NCBI RefSeq assembly: GCF_003347495.1
Contig: NZ_QCXY01000014.1
Coordinates: 20,902 to 84,901, forward strand
Length of the DNA stretch: 64,000 bases
Reading direction: 5' to 3'
Source: Pleomorphovibrio marinus
Lineage (GTDB): Bacteria > Bacteroidota > Bacteroidia > Cytophagales > Cyclobacteriaceae
A model generated the notes under the pieces. The model was not told where the DNA came from and did no database searches. It was given only the letters and a program-made list of their open reading frames with translations. Of the stretch, positions 1 through 7,060 are shown one piece after another (positions within the stretch are counted from its first letter, which is position 1; each line of letters begins with the position of its first letter). Position numbers and translations under genes: made by a program.

Positions 1-789
1 GTGAGGGATGCATTAGCTACATTCCAACCTAAGGAAGGAGACCTGATCAAATCCCAGAATCAGTTTTCCATCTATGATGCCAGAAATGGATGGAGCGGGA
101 ATTTGACCTTCCTTCGAGCCGGAAGGGGATATATGCTAAGGGCCAGCGATGGACAGCGCTTCAGCTATCCCTCCATCTTCCAAGGCAATCTAAGAACCAC
201 TGCCAATACGCAAGCAGAGAGGGACGAAGATTATGAGGAGCAAATCATTCCTGCCGCACTGCTGCAATTGCCGGAAACCATGAATGCCATCGTGCAACTT
301 CCGGAACCTTATCAAACAGTACTGGTCTATGATCTAAATGGCCTGCTTAAAGGGCAAAGCCGACAAATGGAGGTGGCAGGCCAAAAACTCTGTTTCCTCA
401 CCATTTATGGGGATCAAAAGGAGCCACTTACCTTTTATATGAGCAAGGGAATTGAGGAAAGGATGTCTAGCACCTCCTTTGACTTTGAAGGGAACACCCT
501 AATGGGGACCTTGAGGCAGCCCGTAGTGCTCCAACTTGCTGAAGACCTCCTTCAGGTACTTCCAAACCCCTTTGATCACAGTTTTGAACTGAAATTTGGG
601 GCACAGGAAGCCCAAAATGTGCAGGTAGAACTCTATGCAGTAGATGGAAGGAAACTTCAGGAAGAACTTGTCCAAGCACAGCCAGGCCCCAACCGCGTGT
701 TATTCCAGCCATCACTCGCCAGTGGGGTGTATTTCTTGCGCTTGCAGGTAGATGGTAAGATACTACATAAGAAAATCATTAGAAAATAA
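1..789 (+). CDS. T9SS-exported protein, C-terminal part (5' end outside window)
   Basis: The frame is open from base 1, so the gene begins upstream and only about 262 C-terminal residues are seen. The last ~75 residues have the form of a type IX secretion C-terminal sorting domain: an LPNPF opening, a beta-rich stretch with YAVDGRKL, and a SGVYFLRL...KKIIRK end. Such proteins cross the outer membrane through the Por system and are anchored or released at the surface. Residues ~95-150 contain a VYDLNG...GQS...LTIYG module resembling the DRVAAFVDG...AYLTVFG module of the next gene, so the two are probably related. The next start codon lies 6 bp downstream, suggesting one transcript. The overall function is not recognisable from this part. 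Confidence 0.8.
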   Translation: MRDALATFQPKEGDLIKSQNQFSIYDARNGWSGNLTFLRAGRGYMLRASDGQRFSYPSIFQGNLRTTANTQAERDEDYEEQIIPAALLQLPETMNAIVQLPEPYQTVLVYDLNGLLKGQSRQMEVAGQKLCFLTIYGDQKEPLTFYMSKGIEERMSSTSFDFEGNTLMGTLRQPVVLQLAEDLLQVLPNPFDHSFELKFGAQEAQNVQVELYAVDGRKLQEELVQAQPGPNRVLFQPSLASGVYFLRLQVDGKILHKKIIRK

Positions 790-795
790 GCATCC

Positions 796-1695
796 ATGAA
801 ACCATTGTTCTGCATATTACTAGCTCTCTTTTTGACCACTACCAGTTATGGACAGCAACCGGACTGGGAGGTGGCAGAACATGATTATGAGCATACCATG
901 TCCCTGGTTGCCTTCGTGAATGTGGATGGCCGGACCCTAACAAGCGATCAGGATAGGGTTGCAGCCTTTGTGGATGGGGTATGCAGGGGGGTAAGCAAAC
1001 TTACCGAGGTAAAAAGCCATCAAGAACACTTTGCCTACCTTACTGTCTTTGGAAATACCAACAATGAATTAGTAAACTTTAAAATCTATGAGGCAGAAAA
1101 TGACCGCATCTTGGACGTGGACCAAACCCTCGTATTCAGGATCAATGCCCACAGTGGAAACCTGCTTCAGCCTTACAGCATCGCCCAACCAGCCTTGCGG
1201 GCCACGGCGAATATTGCAAGTCTGGGCTTGGCAAATATAGTGCCTTTGGGCAAGACCAAGGAGGAGGGAAAAATAACCTTTAAAGTAGAAAACGGCACTA
1301 ACCTTGGCGAAAACACCCTAGAATTCGAACTGGAAGACGGAGCCCAACTGTTCTGGAACAATCAACCGCTTATCTCCGGGGACAATTCCATTGACTTTTC
1401 CGAACCTGTTACCCTTCATGTACGCTCAGAGGATCGCTCCGTAATGCAGCCTTGGACGGTATCGGTGGAGTTATTGGGGGACATTTTGGTCTTTCGGAGA
1501 AATGCCACCTGCTTTGGAGGAGGAGCCATTAAAGTAACCGGTAACAGGGAGGGACAAAACTTTACTCTGATGAGGCAGGGACAAGTAATCAGTACTCGCT
1601 CCATGGTAAATGGGGAGGTACTGTTTGAAAATTTGGTACAGGGAAACTACCTGGTAAGTGCAGAGGCTTTTGAAAAGCAAGTAACCGTAGAGTAA
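796..1695 (+). CDS. Secreted protein of T9SS-associated type, function unknown
   Basis: A 299-residue protein that starts 6 bp after the upstream stop and has a clear signal peptide (hydrophobic core, then SYGQ). Residues ~30-130 contain a domain with DRVAAFVDGVCRGV and HFAYLTVFGN, a pattern found in many Bacteroidota exported surface proteins. The middle part looks like a beta-sandwich (NGTNLGENTLEFEL). The C-terminal part (RNATCFGGGAIKVTG) resembles a carboxypeptidase-regulatory or SprB-like fold. No sorting domain is evident, so it may act in the periplasm or on the surface next to its neighbour. It probably sits in an operon with the genes before and after it, which are 6 and 4 bp away. 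Confidence 0.7.
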   Translation: MKPLFCILLALFLTTTSYGQQPDWEVAEHDYEHTMSLVAFVNVDGRTLTSDQDRVAAFVDGVCRGVSKLTEVKSHQEHFAYLTVFGNTNNELVNFKIYEAENDRILDVDQTLVFRINAHSGNLLQPYSIAQPALRATANIASLGLANIVPLGKTKEEGKITFKVENGTNLGENTLEFELEDGAQLFWNNQPLISGDNSIDFSEPVTLHVRSEDRSVMQPWTVSVELLGDILVFRRNATCFGGGAIKVTGNREGQNFTLMRQGQVISTRSMVNGEVLFENLVQGNYLVSAEAFEKQVTVE

Positions 1696-1699
1696 GACC

Positions 1700-2089
1700 A
1701 TGGAAAAACGAATACTATTTCTTTTTATTAGTTGCTATCAACTACTACTTGTCGGCTGCGGTAGGGAGGATGAAATCTTTATAGAGGCCCTAGGGGTGGA
1801 CTTCGCCTATAGAAGTGGGGAAGTAATTACGGAGGGGGACTGTATAGATCCGCAGCGGAATTTTGCGGTATTGGTCCACACGACCATGGGCAATTTCGGC
1901 ACTCTGAACCCTCAGGAATTTGATGTGATCATCAATGAAATTCTATACAACATCACCTTTAACGGCGAAGGGACAAAACTCATCCCCATAGAGCTAAAAG
2001 AGGGCGAGAATAAGGCAAAAATAGCCGGCACAGACCATGAGGCAATCATTTACAAAAGCAAGCCCGGTGAATTTGAGTTGGTGGAGTAA
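1700..2089 (+). CDS. Small lipoprotein, function unknown
   Basis: A 129-residue protein that begins 4 bp after the preceding stop. Residues 1-20 form a lipoprotein signal with lipobox LVGC (Cys20). The remainder has alternating hydrophobic positions typical of a small beta-sandwich, and no family was recognised. Its place as last gene of a three-gene run with two exported proteins suggests a periplasmic or surface accessory role (inference). A hairpin at 2096-2128 follows and probably ends the transcript. Confidence 0.65.
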   Translation: MEKRILFLFISCYQLLLVGCGREDEIFIEALGVDFAYRSGEVITEGDCIDPQRNFAVLVHTTMGNFGTLNPQEFDVIINEILYNITFNGEGTKLIPIELKEGENKAKIAGTDHEAIIYKSKPGEFELVE

Positions 2090-2095
2090 CTACTT

Positions 2096-2128
2096 AGACC
2101 TTAAGGGTTTTACAAATCCAGAAGGTCT
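2096..2128. terminator. Bidirectional terminator-like hairpin
   Basis: Inverted repeat AGACCTT ... AAGGTCT followed by T residues, located between the convergent genes ending at 2089 (+) and 2219 (-). It resembles the hairpins of the repeat block at 4651-4939 in sequence. Confidence 0.5.
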
Positions 2129-2218
2129 TTCCAGAAAGCGAATTTTATTTGTTTCAACATTTTAATATATGGTTAATGATCCTCCCGAAGACCTCAAGGG
2201 TTTGCGTCCATAACCATT

Positions 2219-4339
2219 TTATTCTTGTGGCAAAGCAAACGCCACATAAGCGTCTGCCGATGGAGTGCCCTTGCCCCCTCCTGCCGCAATAACCACAAAC
2301 TGCCTCCCACCCACTTCATAAACTGCCGGAGTGGCAAAGCCGGAAGCCGGTAATTCATGTTCCCACAATATCTCCCCGGTATCCTTGTCAAAGGCTCTAA
2401 TTTTTTGATCTTTTGTGGCGGCAATGAAAACCAAACCCCCAGCTGTACTTACAGGGCCCCCGTAATTCTCTGTGCCTGTGGGGGAGATTCCCTTTGCGGT
2501 AAGCTCTTCCAATTCACCCAAAACCGATTGCCATTTGATCTTTCCTGTATTCATGTCCATGGCCGTAAGGGTCCCCCAGGGAGGATTGATTCCCGGATAC
2601 CCGTCCTCGGTAAGCAACCTGGAATAACCCTCCATCACGTATTGTGGCTTAAGCCGTTGCAGCCCCCCGGAAAGTTCCTTTTTTTCCGCATCTGTATTTC
2701 CCATCAGAAAATCTACCAACACCTTCCGTTGATCCTCCGGTATATGGGCAAAAGCTGGCATTGCCCCTCTCCCATTTTTAATTACCACTTCAAGGTCTAC
2801 CTTGTTATAGGATTCAGCTATGTTCACAAGAGCCGGAAAAGCAGGTGGGTTCCCTTTCCTATCAATCCCATGGCAATTGGCACAAAAGTTCACATATATC
2901 CCCTCACCAAGTTCGGCAGTTTTGGGGTTTTCACTCATTTTGATTACCCAAGGTATCTGGTTGGCATTGATGTACATGGTTTGGGTTTCGGGATCAAAGG
3001 AAGACCCTCCCCATTCCGCTCCACCATCCATTCCTGGAAAAAGAACGATACCGTGCTCATGGCTGGGAGGCAGCCACATGTCTCCATACTTGACGTTTTC
3101 CAACTTGCTACGGATATCCTCTTCCCATTCTGGGGTTAAATTGAGGATTTCCTTGTCATTAAAAACCATTCTCATATATGGTTCAGGTAAGGTGGGATGA
3201 GGCTGTGTAGGCCAACTTTTGTCTCCAGGTAATTGGGACTCGGGCACCGGTTTTTCTTCTATGGGCCAAACCGGATCTCCCGTAACCCTGTCAAAAACGT
3301 AAAGATATCCTTGTTTGGAAGTTTGAGCCACTGCGTCAATCCATTTTCCGTCTTTATTCAACCTCACCAAATTAGGATTGGCGGGGAAATCCCTGTCCCA
3401 AATATCATGGTGGACGGCTTGAAAATGCCATATCCGTTCCCCCGTCGCCGCATCCAACGCAATTAGTGAGTTCGCAAAAAGGTTTTCCCCATGCCTGTAT
3501 CCTCCCCAAAAATCATAGGAAGCGGAACCTGTAGGCACATATACTATGCCCCTTTCCTCATCCAAACTCATACCTGCCCAGTTGTTGGCGGCACCCATAT
3601 AAGGCAAATACTCCTCTTCCCACGTCTCATGGCCAAGCTCTCCAGGATGGGGTATGGTATGAAATATCCATTCCCTTTTACCTGTTTTCACGTTGTATGC
3701 CCGGATATGGCCAGGAGCCGCATCCAAGCCCTCTGATAAGCGCATCCCTAGGATCAGCTTATCCTGATAAATGATACCTGGGGTGTTGCCTACCAACAAA
3801 AACTCCTCTAGGTCTGTATCCAGGTCCCTGCGCAAATCCACCTTTCCCTGGTCTCCAAAACCCTGTACAGGTCTGCCACTGTCAGCATCCAAAGCAATAA
3901 GGTAATGGCTGGCAGCAAAAAAGAGGCGTCTATCCTCTCCTTCCTCCCAATAGGTGACCCCACGGTTGGTGCCAGCCCAAGAATTCTGTCCACCCAACAT
4001 CTCAAAAGGGTTAAATCTCCACCTTAACCTTCCGCTAACGGCTTCTAAGGCAAAAACATTGACCTGTGGACTGGTGCCATACAGGACTCCATCTACCACT
4101 ATGGGCTGGCATTGAATCTGACTTGTGGCGGTGGAGTCCTTGGTATGATAGGTCCAAGCTACCTGCAATTTACCCACATTTTCTTTGTTGATCTGCGAAA
4201 GGGAAGAGTAGCGTGCAGCATCTTTGGTTCCGCCAAATACTTCCCAATTGGAATAATCATATTTTTCAGCTGTGGTTTGGCAGGAACCTGCTACTAACAT
4301 CACCATTACCATCCACCTCGTCGCGCTTTTTATTATCAT
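2219..4339 (-). CDS. PQQ-dependent dehydrogenase lipoprotein with cytochrome c domain
   Basis: A 706-residue quinoprotein of the membrane-bound glucose/alcohol dehydrogenase type. A lipoprotein signal ends at Cys20 (VAGSC). An eight-bladed beta-propeller follows, with W-motif repeats such as ALDAATGERIWHFQ and AMDMNTGKIKWQ. A CANCH haem c motif (residues 486-490) is inserted late in the propeller, with a further propeller blade after it. Members of this family oxidise a sugar or alcohol in the periplasm with PQQ and pass electrons to haem c and the respiratory chain. The substrate cannot be read from sequence. It shares strand and family with the larger dehydrogenase at 7061-9949, and the Tm-1-type pair lies between them. 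A 608-bp gap upstream with terminator-like repeats suggests it has its own promoter. Confidence 0.9.
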   Translation of the reverse strand: MIIKSATRWMVMVMLVAGSCQTTAEKYDYSNWEVFGGTKDAARYSSLSQINKENVGKLQVAWTYHTKDSTATSQIQCQPIVVDGVLYGTSPQVNVFALEAVSGRLRWRFNPFEMLGGQNSWAGTNRGVTYWEEGEDRRLFFAASHYLIALDADSGRPVQGFGDQGKVDLRRDLDTDLEEFLLVGNTPGIIYQDKLILGMRLSEGLDAAPGHIRAYNVKTGKREWIFHTIPHPGELGHETWEEEYLPYMGAANNWAGMSLDEERGIVYVPTGSASYDFWGGYRHGENLFANSLIALDAATGERIWHFQAVHHDIWDRDFPANPNLVRLNKDGKWIDAVAQTSKQGYLYVFDRVTGDPVWPIEEKPVPESQLPGDKSWPTQPHPTLPEPYMRMVFNDKEILNLTPEWEEDIRSKLENVKYGDMWLPPSHEHGIVLFPGMDGGAEWGGSSFDPETQTMYINANQIPWVIKMSENPKTAELGEGIYVNFCANCHGIDRKGNPPAFPALVNIAESYNKVDLEVVIKNGRGAMPAFAHIPEDQRKVLVDFLMGNTDAEKKELSGGLQRLKPQYVMEGYSRLLTEDGYPGINPPWGTLTAMDMNTGKIKWQSVLGELEELTAKGISPTGTENYGGPVSTAGGLVFIAATKDQKIRAFDKDTGEILWEHELPASGFATPAVYEVGGRQFVVIAAGGGKGTPSADAYVAFALPQE

Positions 4340-4650
4340 CTTCGCAAACCGTTATAAAAAATCGTTTCCCATTTCTATTTTACTAATCCGAGCATTTTCT
4401 GCTTGATCAAATAGTATATGGATGGAGGGGGAAGTTAAAAGAAGTTGATTAATAATGGGTTTACATCGCATACCTTTTGGAAATTTTCTCAAAATAACCG
4501 ATAATTTTCAAAAAAATAACCCGCACAAATAATTTATTCTTTAATAGTATTTTCAAGGGCTGTACCTAAAGGTTTTCTTCGCAGGCTTTGTATAATTTGT
4601 GTTAACCCGTTGTTGTTTCTTGGTTAAAATCCCACAAATATTACGAGCGG
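4340..4650. other. AT-rich intergenic region upstream of PQQ dehydrogenase
   Basis: About 310 bp with no open frame worth calling. It must hold the promoter of the gene starting at 4339. I looked for a sigma-54 -24/-12 pair (GG, 10 bases, GC) on the minus strand and found no convincing match. Confidence 0.4.
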
Positions 4651-4862
4651 AAAAACCTTCGAGGTCCAAAAAAGACCTCAAAGGTTAACTACAACCGGCC
4701 TTTGGGGTTTTCCTGAACCCCGAAGGTCTTCACCGGAAACGGAACATCTAATAGTCACAACAATTTTACGGCGAAAAAACCTTCGAGGTCCAAAAAAAGA
4801 CCTCAAAGGTTAACTACAACCGACCTTTGGGGTTTTTCCCGAACCCCGAAGGTCTTCACCGG
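4651..4862. repeat. Family F: tandem double-hairpin repeats (two copies)
   Basis: Copies lie at 4651-4736 and 4774-4862. Each carries two hairpins: CCTT-c-GAGGTC pairing with GACCTC-a-AAGG, then GACCTT-t-GGGGTT pairing with AACCCC-g-AAGGTC. The copies are nearly identical. They are not coding, and they resemble transcription terminators duplicated in tandem. Confidence 0.75.
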
Positions 4863-4899
4863 AGAATGAACTTCAATACCGTAAACCCATTTTGGGAAC

Positions 4900-4939
4900 A
4901 AAAAAACCTTCGAGGCCCAAAAAAAGACCTCAAAGGTTT
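4900..4939 (-). terminator. Rho-independent terminator of the Tm-1-type operon
   Basis: A partial family F copy 8 bp past the stop of the gene ending at 4948. Read on the minus strand it is a strong stem (CCTT-t-GAGG / CCTC-g-AAGG) followed by a run of seven T, the usual form of an intrinsic terminator. Confidence 0.7.
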
Positions 4940-4947
4940 CTATTCAC

Positions 4948-6168
4948 CTACATCATATCCAAAAGTTTTTCCACGGCACGTTTTGCAAAATCCGGGTGGT
5001 TGATATTCATGTTCAGCTCCTCTACTTCTATCTTCGGATCGAGGTGGTGCTTCAGCCCCTCCAGAAACGCCTTATCTGCAGCTTCATCCCAGAAAAGTTC
5101 GGGTTCGTTTTTTTCGTTTAAGGCGTCCAGCATGGAAAACCCCTTCATGGGTAGGATAAAGGCCGTTTTCCCCTTGGCGGCATTTGCTTTTTGGGCGAAA
5201 ATTTTGCCGAGCTCCCGGTTTTCTTCCACGTTTGTCCTCATCAAGGTTACATTGGGGTTCCATTCATAAAAAAGGCGGTCTTTGTAGCGAGAAGGAATCG
5301 TGGAGGGGTTACCGAAATTACACATGTCGATACATCCCGGAGCAATAAGATGGGGAATACCCCTTTGGCCGGGGCCATCAAGTCTTTCCTTGCCTGCAGA
5401 AAATATACCACCACATAAAGTGTCCGCCCACTCGGTGGTGGTAATGTCCAATACACCTTGAACTAAGCCTTCCTTAACCAATTTTTCCATGGTTTTTCCA
5501 CCATTTCCTGTGGCATGAAAGACAAGGACTTCATAATCCTGCTGATTTAAGATTTTCCTGCATAGGTCTATACATGGAGTGGTATTTCCAAACATGGATG
5601 CCGCTATGGCCCTTTTCTTATCCATGTATGGCTTGGGGATCTCCAACATTCCCAAAAGGGCTCCTACCGCATTCCCAATAGTGATTTTACTAAGGGAGTT
5701 GATACCGGAAATATCGGTAATGGATGGCATCAAAACCATATCACTGATACCTATATAGGGAGAAACATCGCCAGAGGCAATTGTGGAGAGGCAAACTTTT
5801 GGCAAGCCGTAGGGAAGTTCCCGCATACAGGAACTCACGATATTGGTTCCTGCGGAGCCACCCATCCCTATGATGCCATCGAAACCGGTTTTATTATATA
5901 TATCCTTGATGACCTTGGCCACGCCTACCGACATGGCAGCCACCGCCTTGCCCCTGTCCCCGTCCTTCCTGAGCGCCATTAACTCATTTCCTGATGCCTG
6001 AGCCACATCAGCAGCAGAGATATCCACCTCAAAATGATCTGTAGTGCCCATCACCCCTGCATTGATAGTAATGACTTCATTCCCCTTGGATTTGATCAAA
6101 TCGAGGAGATAGTTAAATTCCTCCCCCTTGGTATCAAAGGTGCCTACTACGACAATTTTATGAGCCAT
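4948..6168 (-). CDS. UPF0261 / Tm-1-like ATP-binding protein (N-terminal half of plant Tm-1)
   Basis: A 406-residue cytoplasmic protein of the UPF0261 (Tm-1-like ATP-binding) family. It opens with a Rossmann-like [15 protein letters not shown] strand and loop and contains the conserved [13 protein letters not shown] and [12 protein letters not shown] segments. In plants and fungi this domain is fused to a TIM-barrel domain in one protein (tomato Tm-1, an inhibitor of tobamovirus replication). Here the second half is the separate gene just upstream, overlapping by 11 bp (6158-6168), which implies translational coupling and a complex. The biochemical activity of bacterial members is not established as far as I know. 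Neighbouring PQQ dehydrogenases suggest a catabolic rather than antiviral role (inference). Confidence 0.88.
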   Translation of the reverse strand: MAHKIVVVGTFDTKGEEFNYLLDLIKSKGNEVITINAGVMGTTDHFEVDISAADVAQASGNELMALRKDGDRGKAVAAMSVGVAKVIKDIYNKTGFDGIIGMGGSAGTNIVSSCMRELPYGLPKVCLSTIASGDVSPYIGISDMVLMPSITDISGINSLSKITIGNAVGALLGMLEIPKPYMDKKRAIAASMFGNTTPCIDLCRKILNQQDYEVLVFHATGNGGKTMEKLVKEGLVQGVLDITTTEWADTLCGGIFSAGKERLDGPGQRGIPHLIAPGCIDMCNFGNPSTIPSRYKDRLFYEWNPNVTLMRTNVEENRELGKIFAQKANAAKGKTAFILPMKGFSMLDALNEKNEPELFWDEAADKAFLEGLKHHLDPKIEVEELNMNINHPDFAKRAVEKLLDMM

Positions 6169-7015
6169 GTTGGGTATGGGATTGTTGAAAACTGATCTGC
6201 TTAAATCTTTTTATCTGTTCAGTAATCGCCGTTTCGGTGGGCAATCGCTCCATCGAACTTGCACCGTAAAAACCGTCCACCCCATTCACATGATTTAAAA
6301 TATATTGGGCATCCTCAGGGTTGGCAATGGGTCCACCATGGCATAGTACAATCACATCCTTGTTGATGTTTTTGCTGGTATCGACTATTTGCTGGATCTC
6401 CACCACACAATCTTCCAGGGATTTCGCGGTTTTGGCGCCTATTGCCCCGCTGGTGGTCAGTCCCATATGTGCCACGATAATGTCCGCACCCGCATTTGTC
6501 ATCCACTTGGCCTCCTCCGTATTGAACACATATGGGGTAGTGAGCATGTCCAATTTTCGGGCGGCCCTCACACAATCCACTTCAAGTTTATAACTCATTC
6601 CGGTCTCTTCCAAATTGGCCCTAAATACGCCATCTATCAGGCCCACTGTAGGAAAATTCTGTATACCGGCAAACCCCATACTCTTGAGTTCCTTCAAGAA
6701 TTGCTCCCTAAGCATAAAAGGGTCTGTTCCGCAAACACCAGCCAGTACAGGTGTTTTTTTGACAGCAGGCAGGACCTCATAGGCCATTTCTTTCACGATC
6801 TCATTGGCATTGCCGTAAGATAGCAAACCTGCCAATGACCCTCTTCCTGCCATTCGGTACCTACCCGAATTATATATGACAATCAAGTCAATTCCTCCTG
6901 CCTCCTCGCATTTCGCGGAAAGTCCAGTGCCTGCTCCTCCTCCTATTATGGGTTCCCCCTTTGCTATTTTTTCTTTTAGGTTACTTAAAATCTCCGTTCG
7001 CGAAAATGTTTTCAT
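6158..7015 (-). CDS. Phosphoenolpyruvate hydrolase-like TIM-barrel protein (C-terminal half of Tm-1)
   Basis: A 285-residue protein of the phosphoenolpyruvate hydrolase / TIM-barrel signal-transduction family. Key segments are [35 protein letters not shown] and the late barrel strand VLCHGGPI. It overlaps the UPF0261 gene by 11 bp, and together the two match the fused Tm-1 architecture. It begins 45 bp after the stop of the PQQ dehydrogenase/DUF1080 gene, so the three are probably one operon. The same domain, clearly homologous by eye (SLAAFMPYGNAN, TPVIAGVFASDP, NWPAVGFIDG), is the sensor half of the divergent sigma-54 activator at 10200-11921. The substrate is unknown; isomerase, hydrolase or aldolase chemistry on a small acid is possible. 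Confidence 0.87.
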   Translation of the reverse strand: MKTFSRTEILSNLKEKIAKGEPIIGGGAGTGLSAKCEEAGGIDLIVIYNSGRYRMAGRGSLAGLLSYGNANEIVKEMAYEVLPAVKKTPVLAGVCGTDPFMLREQFLKELKSMGFAGIQNFPTVGLIDGVFRANLEETGMSYKLEVDCVRAARKLDMLTTPYVFNTEEAKWMTNAGADIIVAHMGLTTSGAIGAKTAKSLEDCVVEIQQIVDTSKNINKDVIVLCHGGPIANPEDAQYILNHVNGVDGFYGASSMERLPTETAITEQIKRFKQISFQQSHTQHGS

Positions 7016-7060
7016 AGTTTATTTAGATAATGATGGTTTAGAACACTGAAATATTGCGTC

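Noticed and set aside
2357..3139. 260-codon open frame on the plus strand
   Set aside because: It lies entirely antisense to the PQQ dehydrogenase, whose frame has clear motifs throughout.
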